Positions 30,445 through 38,395 of a stretch of 38,597 bases of DNA are shown piece after piece. Positions within the stretch are counted from its first letter, which is position 1. Every line of letters begins with the position of its first letter. The stretch is from Theionarchaea archaeon. Lineage in GTDB: Archaea; Methanobacteriota_B; Thermococci; Methanofastidiosales; SZ-28-30. The position numbers and the translations under genes are program-made. The stretch spans positions 1 through 38,597 of the forward strand of contig JACVGT010000016.1 in NCBI GenBank assembly GCA_018992685.1, written 5' to 3'. The notes under the pieces were generated by a model that was not told where the DNA came from, did no database searches, and worked only from the letters and a program-made list of their open reading frames with translations.

Positions 30445-30453
30445 CTTAAATAC
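30445..30453 (+). promoter_or_regulatory. TATA box of the KaiC-like gene
   Basis: CTTAAATAC centred 25 nt before ATG 30474; a leaderless transcript is expected. Confidence 0.55.
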
Positions 30454-30473
30454 GAACTTCTCAAACTAGGAGC

Positions 30474-31202
30474 ATGGAACGAACCAAGTCTGGCGTACCG
30501 GGGTTTGACGAGATTATCGGTGGAGGGTTTCCCAAGGGTACCTGCTGTCTCATAACTGGCACAGCAGGGTCTGGAAAAACAACCTTTGCTGTGCAGTTTC
30601 TGTACAAGGGGATCACCGAATATGGAGAAAACGGTGTATATGTCTCCCTGGAAGAACGACCAAAGGATCTGAGGCAGGAAATGATCAATTTCGGATGGGA
30701 TCTGGGAAAAATGGAGAAAGAGAAGAAACTGGCCATTATCGATGTGGGTTCAGCACGGGAAAGCATTAAAACTACAGAACAGTATTCTTTGAGAAACATG
30801 GGAGCCAGACTGAATATTTCTGCCCTATCTGCACATATTTTCGAAGTGTGCAGAGAAGTAAAAGCTCAGAGGATTGTTATTGACTCTATACCCTCTCTCC
30901 AGCTGCGGCTGAAAGATGAGGCAGAAGTGAGAAGGGCAACATCATTGTTCTCAAACCTCCTTCTGGAAATGGAGAGAACATCCCTCATGATAACTGAAAT
31001 TGCAGATACACATGAAGTTTCACGGTATGGGTTTGAAGAATATGTTACCAGAGGAGTTGTAGTCATGCGATTAATTCCTCAATATGGTGAACTGAAGAGG
31101 ACGATTCAAACCATGAAGATGCGAGGTACACATCATAGCACGAGAACATATCCCATGGAAATCAGCAGCAATGGGATTGTAGTGCATTCTCAGAAGCCGT
31201 GA
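30474..31202 (+). CDS. KaiC-like RecA-fold ATPase (single domain)
   Basis: 242 residues, one KaiC domain. It has SGVPGFDEIIGGGFPKG at the N-terminus, Walker A GTAGSGKTT (residues 29-37), YVSLEERP with the two catalytic glutamates (about 66-67), Walker B IVIDSIPSL, and GVVVMRLI near the end. It is an ATPase of the archaeal KaiC/Gvp-like group and often works with a phosphorylated or regulatory partner; the function here is unknown. The last 13 bases overlap the converging AbrB-like gene, so antisense transcription may link them. Confidence 0.9.
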   Translation: MERTKSGVPGFDEIIGGGFPKGTCCLITGTAGSGKTTFAVQFLYKGITEYGENGVYVSLEERPKDLRQEMINFGWDLGKMEKEKKLAIIDVGSARESIKTTEQYSLRNMGARLNISALSAHIFEVCREVKAQRIVIDSIPSLQLRLKDEAEVRRATSLFSNLLLEMERTSLMITEIADTHEVSRYGFEEYVTRGVVVMRLIPQYGELKRTIQTMKMRGTHHSTRTYPMEISSNGIVVHSQKP

Positions 31203-31384
31203 TCAAGAAATCTGTCAAGAGGGACAGTCCTATCATCAGGCTTTCTCACCTTCTGCAAGATGAGGAGGCCACTCATATTATGAATCTTGAAGGTGTCTCT
31301 GTACTCAATGTCTTCTTTTTCCCGTATTTCCTTTGGAATGGTGATTCTGCCCTGCACACCTACTCTGACAGTATACTCGGCCAT
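31190..31384 (-). CDS. AbrB/MazE-type DNA-binding protein
   Basis: 64 residues. The swapped-hairpin domain reads YTVRVGVQGRITIPKEIREKEDI then DTFKI and LLILQKV, the standard AbrB core. A short C-terminal tail follows. It should be a dimeric transcription factor or an antitoxin, but no toxin gene (PIN, MazF) is adjacent. The ATG lies 25 nt from a TATA box at 31405-31411. It overlaps the KaiC-like gene tail to tail by 13 bases. Confidence 0.9.
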   Translation of the reverse strand: MAEYTVRVGVQGRITIPKEIREKEDIEYRDTFKIHNMSGLLILQKVRKPDDRTVPLDRFLDHGF

Positions 31385-31404
31385 GAGTACTGTTTGTGAA
31401 CATG

Positions 31405-31411
31405 CTTATAT
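31405..31411 (-). promoter_or_regulatory. TATA box of the AbrB-like gene
   Basis: ATATAAG on the minus strand, centred about 25 nt from ATG 31384; a leaderless transcript is expected. Confidence 0.5.
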
Positions 31412-31530
31412 GGTTTTGCGTTTTTGACGTGAGGGCATGCAATCTGCGGGGCAGACAAGAGTCAGCCGAATCAGGGCGGGAAATCCTCACTGGCAGGAGC
31501 GAGTCATGATGAAGATTGAAAGAGGAAACC

Positions 31531-31537
31531 TTTTTAT
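31531..31537 (+). promoter_or_regulatory. TATA box of the aminotransferase gene
   Basis: TTTTTAT centred 26-27 nt before ATG 31561; a leaderless transcript is expected. Confidence 0.5.
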
Positions 31538-31560
31538 GAACTGGGTTAGTACGACACTAC

Positions 31561-32631
31561 ATGGATGAAGACGTCTCTTTAATGATTCCAGGGCCCACAT
31601 TTCTGCACCCCAGGGTGCTGCGGGCCATGTCCAAGCCCCTCATGCCTCACAGAGAGAAGTGGTTTTCTGACCTTTTTGTAGAACAGGCAGAACGGATGAA
31701 AAAAGTCTATCAGACTGAAAATGATCTCTTCATTTTCTCTGGATCAGGTACATCTTCCATGGATGCCGCAGTATCGAATATTATGAGACCTGGAGATAAA
31801 GTGCTGTGCCTGGTCTCCGGCAAATTCTCTGAACGGTTCTTTGAGATTGTGGAAGCTCATGGAGGTATACCCGTCGTACTGAACTGTGAATGGGGGTCTC
31901 CTTTAGATCCTGAAAAGGTAAAGGAGGCTCTGACGCCTGACATTAGGGCTGTGACCATGGTCCACAATGAATCCTCTACGGGAGTGAGAAATGCTGTCAA
32001 ACCCATTGCAGATATTGTGAAAGACAGTACTGCTCCCCTGATTGTGGACTGTATTTCCTCCATGGGGGGAGATGACATCAGAGTAGACGAGTGGGGAATC
32101 GATCTGTGTATTTCAGGCTCCCAGAAGTGCCTGGCGGTCCCTCCCGGGCTTTCTTTCCTCTCAGTCAGTGGAAAAGCGTGGAATATTATCAATGAGAGAC
32201 CGGGATACTGTTACTACCTCAATGTGAAGAAATACAAAGAGGACAAGTACCGGGCACCCTACACCCAGTCCATCACCCTGACCTACGCACTGAAAGAAGC
32301 TCTGGACATTCTCTTTGAAGAAGGGCTGCCCCAGAGGATTGAAAGGCACAAGAGGCTGGCCAAGATGACACGATCTGGACTCAGGGATCTGGGACTGACT
32401 ATATTTCCCAAATCAGACGACATATGTTCACGCACGGTCACTGCTTTCAACGCACCCGACCACAAGTCCGAAAAGGACATACGGGATACTCTCAAGAACG
32501 AGTATAACATCGTCATAGCAGGCGGACAAGCTCATCTCAAGGGCAAGATCATGAGAATCGGGCACATGGGGAACTGCAGAGAAAGGGATATCATTGGCAC
32601 ACTGGCCTGCCTGGAAAAGGCCATGAAATAA
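31561..32631 (+). CDS. Class V aminotransferase (serine-pyruvate/alanine-glyoxylate type)
   Basis: 356 residues. IPGPTFLHPRVL is the family's N-terminus, FSGSGTSSMDAAV forms the phosphate site, HNESSTGVRN and LIVDCISSMGGDDIRVDEWGIDL precede the PLP lysine in SGSQKCLAVPPGLSF (Lys189), and IVIAGGQAHLKGKIMRIGHMG closes the fold. Family members transfer an amino group from serine, alanine or aspartate to a 2-oxo acid (glyoxylate or pyruvate). Archaeal members are often of broad use; the exact donor cannot be set. A poly-T stretch follows the stop. Confidence 0.9.
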   Translation: MDEDVSLMIPGPTFLHPRVLRAMSKPLMPHREKWFSDLFVEQAERMKKVYQTENDLFIFSGSGTSSMDAAVSNIMRPGDKVLCLVSGKFSERFFEIVEAHGGIPVVLNCEWGSPLDPEKVKEALTPDIRAVTMVHNESSTGVRNAVKPIADIVKDSTAPLIVDCISSMGGDDIRVDEWGIDLCISGSQKCLAVPPGLSFLSVSGKAWNIINERPGYCYYLNVKKYKEDKYRAPYTQSITLTYALKEALDILFEEGLPQRIERHKRLAKMTRSGLRDLGLTIFPKSDDICSRTVTAFNAPDHKSEKDIRDTLKNEYNIVIAGGQAHLKGKIMRIGHMGNCRERDIIGTLACLEKAMK

Positions 32632-32639
32632 TTCCTGTT

Positions 32640-32652
32640 CTTTATTTTTTTT
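32640..32652 (+). terminator. Poly-T terminator of the aminotransferase gene
   Basis: A run of twelve T bases interrupted by one A (CTTTATTTTTTTT) starts about 10 nt after the stop of the aminotransferase gene, as expected for archaeal intrinsic termination. Confidence 0.6.
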
Positions 32653-32681
32653 CTGTCTCTGGATAACGCACTCTCACTCTT

Positions 32682-32915
32682 CTACCACGCTCCCACTGCA
32701 ACCAGAGTCATGGTGTGCTGTATTCCTTCAAGAGAACGCAGTTTGTATATGAAATCATCGAGAACCCTGAGATCCTCAATCTCCAGAGTCAGATGCATGT
32801 CATATTCACCATACACAACATGACATTCCTTGACTTCTTTTTCCTGTTTGAGTACTTCTGCTACTTTCTCTTCCTTTCCGGGAACCGTATTGAGGAGTAC
32901 AAACGCCAATACCAT
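32682..32915 (-). CDS. Stand-alone Lrp/AsnC effector-binding domain protein (second)
   Basis: 77 residues of the RAM/AsnC ligand-binding domain: VLAFVLLNTVPGKEEKVAEVLKQEKEVKECHVVYGEYDMHLTLEIEDL, ending MTLVAVGAW. There is no DNA-binding domain. The frame extends to 32987, but ATG 32915 matches the family start. The TATA box at 32946-32953 predicts an mRNA starting GTGATAGC and then this ATG. It resembles the 29919 gene in size and layout, so the two may be homologous effectors for different partners. Confidence 0.85.
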   Translation of the reverse strand: MVLAFVLLNTVPGKEEKVAEVLKQEKEVKECHVVYGEYDMHLTLEIEDLRVLDDFIYKLRSLEGIQHTMTLVAVGAW

Positions 32916-32945
32916 GCTATCACCAGTATCCATAAAAGAGCAGTC

Positions 32946-32953
32946 CTTATAAT
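32946..32953 (-). promoter_or_regulatory. TATA box of the second Lrp-type domain gene
   Basis: ATTATAAG on the minus strand, centred 26 nt from GTG 32923, with the start codon 8 nt further. Confidence 0.6.
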
Positions 32954-33109
32954 GTCTTCGGTCTACTTTGTGGTCGTACTCTGACAAGAAAGGTGGAATC
33001 GTATGTAGTGGTCTCCTGGCGACTGCAACAGAATGGGATAGGAACGTTGGAGTTCATGCTCTCAGAGGGTCGATACAGTATATGTTCTTTTTTCTTGCTC
33101 TTCGTAAAG

Positions 33110-33117
33110 TTTATAAG
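33110..33117 (+). promoter_or_regulatory. TATA box of the initiator tRNA gene
   Basis: TTTATAAG centred 26 nt before the first base of the tRNA at 33140, so the tRNA would have almost no 5' leader. Confidence 0.6.
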
Positions 33118-33139
33118 GAAAGAATTGAACAGGAATCAA

Positions 33140-33217
33140 AGCGGGGTGGGGCAGCTAGGAGTGCCCGGCGGGCTCATAACCCGCAGGTCTGTGGTTCAAA
33201 TCCACACCCCGCTACCA
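33140..33217 (+). tRNA. Initiator tRNA-Met (anticodon CAT)
   Basis: A full cloverleaf: acceptor AGCGGGG/CCCCGCT (33140-33146 with 33207-33213), D arm GGGC/GCCC, anticodon stem GCGGG/CCCGC with loop CTCATAA (anticodon 33175-33177), and T arm TGTGG/CCACA with loop TTCAAAT. The discriminator base is A33214. The first pair A1-U72 and three successive G-C pairs next to the anticodon loop mark it as an initiator rather than an elongator tRNA-Met. CCA is encoded at 33215-33217. No intron is present. Confidence 0.97.
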
Positions 33218-33297
33218 GAGGCTTTGTCCAGATCGTGGTATAGCAACTGCAACTATTTCAGACTTGGGAAAAGCACAAGCTCCCCGGTCAGGGAATC

Positions 33298-33305
33298 TTT
33301 TTATT
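33298..33305 (+). promoter_or_regulatory. TATA box of the M24 peptidase gene
   Basis: TTTTTATT centred about 26 nt before ATG 33327; it supports that start over ATG 33312 and the longer frame from 33264. Confidence 0.5.
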
Positions 33306-33326
33306 CTGAGGATGTTGAATCATGGT

Positions 33327-34445
33327 ATGAAGTCAAAAGTTCAGCAAGCTCGTTCCATTCTTAGAGAAAAGGACATTCAGTGCTGGATAATACTGGAGAG
33401 GGAACAGCGAGACAAATCCATAGAGCTCCTGCTGGGACAGGGATTTATAGGTGAATCTGCCTTCATTCTCACAGGGGAAAAGACGATAGCCGTTGTAGCA
33501 TCATATGATAGGGAGAGAGTACAGAACATGGAAGTACACACCTACACCAGAGGGATACGAGATGTGCTTCCAGGGATTCTAAGAGAAATGAACATTTCCA
33601 GAATGTACATGAACTTCTCTGAACATGATCATACGGTGGATTCATTGACATATGGGTTATTCTTGAAGTTCTCACAAATCCTCAAAGAAATACACTACAA
33701 AGGCGAGATCCTGTCTTCTGAAGTGTTTCTGGAAGATCTGAGATCAGTCAAAACAAGGGAAGAACGAGACAGGATCAGAGAAGCGGTACGAATAACTGAA
33801 GAGATCTTTGATGAACTGCCCACCATGGTACAAGAGGGGATAACAGAGAGAGAATTGATGCAGAAAATGGTGGATCTGACCAGGAGAAAAGGATGTGAAT
33901 TAGCGTGGAATGATCCTGCAATCAGTTTTGGATTGGACACTGAACTGGGTCACAGGATGCCATCTGACCGGAAGCTGAAAAGAAATGAGAGTATACACAT
34001 AGATTTCGGAGTGAAGTATGAAGGATACTGCTCTGATTTGCAGAGAGTATTCTTTTTCGGAGGAGAACCTCCACAGAAGATGGTACGTGCTTTTGAGACT
34101 ATCCGGAGAGCGCAGCAAGAGAGTATGGAGGCCATAAAGCCTGGCAAGAAGGGATATGAGATTGATGCCGTGGCCCGGACGATCATTACAGAGAGTGGAT
34201 ATCCGGAGTACAACCACGGACTGGGACATCAGATCGGAAGAGAGGTCCATGATGGTGGATGCATACTGGGTCCTCTGTGGGAGAGATATGAGAAGAGTGC
34301 TGTCAAAGAGATCAAGCAGGGGAATGTTTTCACTATTGAGCCCTCAATCACGGGTGAGGTTAATATGGGGCTTGAGGACGATATTGTGGTTGAAAAAAAG
34401 GCAGAACTGTTATCCCATCCCCAGAAGGAGATTATTATGATCTGA
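33327..34445 (+). CDS. M24 family Xaa-Pro aminopeptidase-like protein
   Basis: 372 residues in two domains: an N-terminal creatinase-type domain and a C-terminal pita-bread domain. The metal ligands are present: HIDFGVKYEGYCSDLQRVFF (two Asp), GLGHQIGREVHD (His), FTIEPSI (Glu) and GLEDDIVV (Glu). It should be a dinuclear-metal aminopeptidase for Xaa-Pro peptides or a related dipeptidase/hydrolase. ATG 33327 is placed by the TATA box. Its end overlaps a 52-codon frame on the other strand by 11 bases. Confidence 0.88.
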   Translation: MKSKVQQARSILREKDIQCWIILEREQRDKSIELLLGQGFIGESAFILTGEKTIAVVASYDRERVQNMEVHTYTRGIRDVLPGILREMNISRMYMNFSEHDHTVDSLTYGLFLKFSQILKEIHYKGEILSSEVFLEDLRSVKTREERDRIREAVRITEEIFDELPTMVQEGITERELMQKMVDLTRRKGCELAWNDPAISFGLDTELGHRMPSDRKLKRNESIHIDFGVKYEGYCSDLQRVFFFGGEPPQKMVRAFETIRRAQQESMEAIKPGKKGYEIDAVARTIITESGYPEYNHGLGHQIGREVHDGGCILGPLWERYEKSAVKEIKQGNVFTIEPSITGEVNMGLEDDIVVEKKAELLSHPQKEIIMI

Positions 34446-34593
34446 TTCTCGTAACTGTCCTGTCAATTAACTTCCCATAATACGAGTGATCAAAAATCTG
34501 ATATCCCTCAGCAGATCTCCTCTGCTCCCAGTAATCATTGTCCTCAGAAAAAACGACGGTGACTCCAGTAATGTGAGAGTAGAAAAGCCCCAT
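34435..34593 (-). CDS. Possible 52-residue protein downstream of the histone
   Basis: An ATG frame of 52 codons starts 4 bases after the histone stop and ends inside the 3' end of the M24 gene. Its sequence (beginning MGLFYSHITGVTVVFSEDN, ending GKLIDRTVTRIRS) has the mixed, aromatic composition of a folded protein rather than of a random frame. The Shine-Dalgarno is weak (TGAAG). It would be co-transcribed with the histone. No family is recognised. Confidence 0.45.
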   Translation of the reverse strand: MGLFYSHITGVTVVFSEDNDYWEQRRSAEGYQIFDHSYYGKLIDRTVTRIRS

Positions 34594-34597
34594 GAGA

Positions 34598-34795
34598 CTA
34601 CTTCAGTGCCAGCTTAACATCTTCAGCATTTATTGTCCTGCGTCCAGCATGCTGAGCGAATTCTACAGCCAGTTTCGAGATTTCAATTGCTTCTTCCTCA
34701 AGTATGCCAGCAAGCTCCTTGGCGGCATCTGCAGAAACTCGCTCTGCACCGGCCTTCCGCATTATCTTGTCAATGGGTCTGTGAGACAAAGGCAT
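34598..34795 (-). CDS. Archaeal histone
   Basis: 65 residues, the classic minimal histone fold. It starts LSHRPIDKIMRKAGAERVSADAAKELAGILEE (helix 1 and the start of helix 2) and ends HAGRRTINAEDVKLALK with the R-T loop motif. It binds and wraps DNA as a dimer and assembles into chains. The leader of about 25 nt holds AAGGTGAT before the ATG, so unlike many neighbours this gene has a normal Shine-Dalgarno. TATA CCTTATAAGG is at 34841-34850 and is itself a palindrome. Confidence 0.95.
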   Translation of the reverse strand: MPLSHRPIDKIMRKAGAERVSADAAKELAGILEEEAIEISKLAVEFAQHAGRRTINAEDVKLALK

Positions 34796-34840
34796 TCACA
34801 TATCACCTTCATAGATCGCTTGATCACCTTCGTGAGTTTC

Positions 34841-34850
34841 CCTTATAAGG
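34841..34850 (-). promoter_or_regulatory. TATA box of the histone gene
   Basis: CCTTATAAGG, the same sequence on both strands; the transcript is predicted from about 34820, leaving a 25-nt leader. Confidence 0.5.
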
Positions 34851-34865
34851 GTTTCCCTGGAGAAA

Positions 34866-34874
34866 CTATATATA
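34866..34874 (+). promoter_or_regulatory. TATA box for the TPR gene
   Basis: CTATATATA, giving a transcript from about 34896 and a leader near 100 nt. A second AT-rich element, ATTTTATC (34919-34926), is closer to the gene and could be used instead. Confidence 0.4.
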
Positions 34875-34995
34875 TCCCCTATTCCAACCAATCCATAAGA
34901 ACAATTACTTGAACCGGAATTTTATCATGCAGTCTTGAATATGACACAAAATTCATGCAAGAAAGGAAGAAAGCAAAGATCCTGAGGGAAATCGC

Positions 34996-37503
34996 ATGGA
35001 TGCAGAGGAATACCTTGAGAAGGGCAATGCCTTTTACAGGCAAAGAGAATACGAAAAAGCACTCAAAGCTTATAATAAGGCTATAAACCTGAAACCTGGA
35101 TTTGCCAAAGCATGGAATAACAAAGGATTCGTTCTTCGAGTTCTCAAGAGATATGATGAGGCACTCAAAGCCTACAACACGGCTATAAACCTAGATCCTG
35201 AATTTACTGAGGCATGGCAAAACAAAGGTACTTTTCTCTACAGTCTCGGAAGACATGAGGAGGCACTGGAAGCGTATGATAGGGCTATAGAACTGGATCC
35301 AAGACATACGAAGGCTTGGAATGGCAAAGTACTCGTTCTCCGTAGTCGTGGAAGACATAATGAGGCATTGAAAGTCCTCGACACGGCTATCAGACTGAAT
35401 CCAGAGAATGCCGATCTTTGGAATGGAAAAGGTATGGTTCTCGCTGACCGTGAGAGATATGATGAGGCACTGGAAGCGTATGATAGGGCTATAGAACTGA
35501 ATCCCATATTCGTTGAAGCCTGGTGCAACAAGGGGACAGCCCTTCAAACTCTTGAAAGATATGATGAGGCACTGGAAGCGTATGATAGGGCTATAGAACT
35601 GAATCCCATATTCGTTGAAGCCTGGTGCAACAAGGGGACAGCCCTTCAAACTCTTGAAAGATATGAGGAAGCACTGGAAGTCCTCGACACGGCTATCAGA
35701 CTGAATCCAGAGAATGCCGATCTTTGGAACGGAAAAGGCATGGTCTTTGAGGACCTCGGAATGTATGATGAGGCGCTGGAAGCGTATGATAGAGCTATAG
35801 AACTGGATCCCATATTCGTTGAAGCCTGGTGCAACAAGGGGACAGCCCTTCAAACTCTTGAAAGATATGAGGAGGCACTGGAAGCGTATGATAGAGCTAT
35901 AGAACTGGATCCCATATTCGTTGAAGCCTGGTACAACAAAGGTACGGCTTATGAAGACCTCGGAATGTATGATGAGGCACTGGAAGCGTATGATAGGGCT
36001 ATAGAACTGGAACCAGAATTGATTGAAGCTCAGGTTAACAGAGGTATGGTCTTTCAGAACCTCGAAATGTATGATGAGGCACTGGAAGCGTATGATAGAG
36101 CTATAGAACTTAAACCAGAGCACATTCAGGCTTGGATTAACAAAGGATTCGTCCTTCGAATCCTCAAGAGATACGATGAGGCCTTACGGGCATATGAAAG
36201 AGCAATCAAACTGAACCCCGACGTTGTCATTTCTTGGAATGGAAAGGGTGTGGTCTTGAACGATCTTGGGAGATTTGATGAGGCATTAAGGGCATATGAC
36301 AAAGCCATCAAAAAGGATGGCGGGCATCCAATAGTCTTGTACAACAAAGGCGTTGTCCTCAATACCCTTGGGAGATATGATAAAGCACTGGAAGCGTATG
36401 ATAGGGCCGTGAAACTAAACCCCGGGAATGCTACTGCTTGGAATGGAAAGGGCGTTGTCTTTCGCAACCTCAAGAGATATGATGAAGCATTGGGTGCATT
36501 TGAGAAGGCTATTCGGCTTTTCGAAAAGAACGATGATCAAAGTCCAGAAAAGGCTTTTCCTCATGCAAATCTGGGAGAACTCTTCCTAGCTCACGGAGAT
36601 TTCTGGAATGCCCGAAAGCAGGCAAACAAGGCACTTGAGATCGACAGAGAGAATTCTCTCGCCCTATTGATAAGGGGAAGAATTGAGCTTGAAGATGGAA
36701 AGTATGACTGTGCAGCTGACTTTTTTGAAGACTCAATATGCTCCAGCTTAGGTGATCCCACTCCTCTTATTTGGACCTCCTATGCCAAATACCTCAAAGC
36801 GGAGTCTTCCTTCAAGCCAGAGGAAATGGCATATAAAGAAGAAATCCTTTTCATTATAAGAGAGCTAGAGAGATCAAATGTGATTTGTAAAGAGTATAGG
36901 AAAAGAGAGCTGCAGATCTGTACTTTGTATCTCTTGGGTTATTTCTACTATAAGAATGGGGACATTTTCACAGCAAAAGAAAAACTTGTAGAATGTATCA
37001 AGCTCGAATCCAGGATCCAGAAACTCAAAGAGCTCGTAAAGTCGAAATTCAGGAAAGATGAGTTCAGGGGACTAATTACGCCAAAGTCCCCTATAGAAAG
37101 GAGAGCACGTGAACTCCTTAACACTATCTGGAGATACAAGATTAGACCCTCATGGTGGGATTGGTGGCTATCCTCCCCATTCAATTGCTGGAAAAAAAGG
37201 ATTTTATTCATTCTTTTCTTGCTCCCGATTTTTTCAGTTTTGCTCCGTTCACTTGTCCCTAGCCATCCCATGATTTCATACTATCTTGGAAACATCCCTG
37301 TCATGAACAAAGATAATTGGACCATCTACTTTGCCATAATCTCATTCTTCCTCGTTTTTCTCCTATTGCCAAGTATCGAAAAAGTAAAAGTCCAGGAAGT
37401 CGAAGCAGAATTAGGTTCCCCACCCAGCTTTGAAGTCTTTCTTTCACCTCCAATGATGGAGAACTATCTGACTCCGGGAAGACAGGGGAATAATGTCACT
37501 TGA
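34996..37503 (+). CDS. Large TPR-repeat protein with C-terminal membrane segments
   Basis: 835 residues. Fifteen 34-residue tetratricopeptide repeats occupy residues 1-510 (core AW-NKG-L-RYDEALEAYDRAIEL-P), followed by about two degenerate ones. A further helical region contains YKEEILFIIRELERSN and LYLLGYFYYKNGDIFTAKEKL. Two hydrophobic helices close it: ILFILFLLPIFSVLLRSLV (about 735-753) and IYFAIISFFLVFLLLPS (about 776-792). The repeats should form a superhelical scaffold on the cytoplasmic side that binds a protein partner. The ATG follows GAGGGAAATCGC. The repeat DNA is unusually homogeneous in its middle. The partner is unknown. Confidence 0.88.
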   Translation: MDAEEYLEKGNAFYRQREYEKALKAYNKAINLKPGFAKAWNNKGFVLRVLKRYDEALKAYNTAINLDPEFTEAWQNKGTFLYSLGRHEEALEAYDRAIELDPRHTKAWNGKVLVLRSRGRHNEALKVLDTAIRLNPENADLWNGKGMVLADRERYDEALEAYDRAIELNPIFVEAWCNKGTALQTLERYDEALEAYDRAIELNPIFVEAWCNKGTALQTLERYEEALEVLDTAIRLNPENADLWNGKGMVFEDLGMYDEALEAYDRAIELDPIFVEAWCNKGTALQTLERYEEALEAYDRAIELDPIFVEAWYNKGTAYEDLGMYDEALEAYDRAIELEPELIEAQVNRGMVFQNLEMYDEALEAYDRAIELKPEHIQAWINKGFVLRILKRYDEALRAYERAIKLNPDVVISWNGKGVVLNDLGRFDEALRAYDKAIKKDGGHPIVLYNKGVVLNTLGRYDKALEAYDRAVKLNPGNATAWNGKGVVFRNLKRYDEALGAFEKAIRLFEKNDDQSPEKAFPHANLGELFLAHGDFWNARKQANKALEIDRENSLALLIRGRIELEDGKYDCAADFFEDSICSSLGDPTPLIWTSYAKYLKAESSFKPEEMAYKEEILFIIRELERSNVICKEYRKRELQICTLYLLGYFYYKNGDIFTAKEKLVECIKLESRIQKLKELVKSKFRKDEFRGLITPKSPIERRARELLNTIWRYKIRPSWWDWWLSSPFNCWKKRILFILFLLPIFSVLLRSLVPSHPMISYYLGNIPVMNKDNWTIYFAIISFFLVFLLLPSIEKVKVQEVEAELGSPPSFEVFLSPPMMENYLTPGRQGNNVT
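35455..35658 (+). repeat. Perfect 102-bp tandem duplication inside the TPR gene
   Basis: 35455-35556 and 35557-35658 are identical base for base (one TPR each, 34 codons). Near-identical blocks continue to about 36100. A longer unit also repeats with a 306-bp period: the block encoding VLDTAIRLNPENADLWNGKG occurs at 35374 and again at 35680. Confidence 0.9.
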
Positions 37504-37519
37504 TCACTTAGAAACATTA

Positions 37520-38395
37520 TCATTGCCTCAGACTTGTGAGCTGTGCACTCACGTCCCACAGATTCTTCCACACCTCTCTATCATAGGATTTCTCAGAAGA
37601 TTTCACCTCACCCGCTCGCTCATCAAAATATCTACCTGATACGCCCTCCATTTCAGGCGCTGTGACAAGGTGAACATATGTCTTTGCCATCTCCTCAGGT
37701 GTTATTCCAAACGACCTTTTCATCCTGTATGCGTAGCGCATATGCCAGGGCAGATCTCCTGTACGGTCCAGATCTACCTTCACATTCGGAACCCGTATAC
37801 AGTTCACTGAAACACCAGTTCCTTCTAACCTGCGAGCCAGTTCATAGGTGAACATGATCTGAGCCAATTTGGAGTGATAGTATGCATGAGAATAGTTGAA
37901 CTTCTTCTGGCCATTCAGATTGTCGAATTCAATGGCCAGCCATGGATGGGTTATGAGCCCTTTCGATGCAATATTGACAATGCGGGAGGGTGCACTTCCT
38001 TTCAGAATGTCCAGCAGCAAATTCGTCAGCAGAAAAGGACCCAGATGGTTGGTGGCGAAGATAACTTCTATTCCATCTTCAGTGGAGACGGGTTTTTTCA
38101 GAGTATAGTCAAAATTCGCAGCATTATTGATCAAGCTGTGAAGATGATCATACGAACTGCTGAAAGTCTTCACAAGCTGTCGTATGGACTTCTGCGAGGA
38201 AAGATCTGCCAATAATAGATCAACACGATCATTGCCACTGTTCTTCCTGATCTCGGACAGAGCAGTCTGTCCCCGTGATTTGTTTCGGCAAACCATGACA
38301 ACGGTCATTCCCAATTGGGCAAGCTGCAGAGCTGCTTGCTTACCGATTCCTGAATTGGCGCCTGTGATCATGCACACGTTCCTTGTGAACTCCAT
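37520..38395 (-). CDS. Short-chain dehydrogenase/reductase (retinol dehydrogenase-like)
   Basis: About 291 residues. The SDR motifs are MITGANSGIGKQ (NAD(P) loop), LLADLSSQ, INNAANF, VNIASKGL (catalytic Ser) and YYHSKLAQIMF (Y-x3-K). The set and the length resemble the retinol dehydrogenase/WW-oxidoreductase group. A basic Arg follows the first strand (VCRNKSRG), which favours NADPH. The substrate is unknown. The start is ATG 38395. The TATA box at 38426-38433 predicts transcription from GTG 38404, 9 bases earlier and in frame, so the GTG is the alternative start. Its 3' end lies 16 bp from the TPR gene end. Confidence 0.85.
   Translation of the reverse strand: MEFTRNVCMITGANSGIGKQAALQLAQLGMTVVMVCRNKSRGQTALSEIRKNSGNDRVDLLLADLSSQKSIRQLVKTFSSSYDHLHSLINNAANFDYTLKKPVSTEDGIEVIFATNHLGPFLLTNLLLDILKGSAPSRIVNIASKGLITHPWLAIEFDNLNGQKKFNYSHAYYHSKLAQIMFTYELARRLEGTGVSVNCIRVPNVKVDLDRTGDLPWHMRYAYRMKRSFGITPEEMAKTYVHLVTAPEMEGVSGRYFDERAGEVKSSEKSYDREVWKNLWDVSAQLTSLRQ

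Noticed and set aside
35191-36123. 310-codon antisense frame with repeats
   Set aside because: It is the mirror of the TPR gene; its repeats come from the 102-bp TPR period on the other strand.
35250-36130. Regular repeats that could suggest a CRISPR array
   Set aside because: The period is 102 bp without unique spacers, stays in one reading frame and encodes TPR units.
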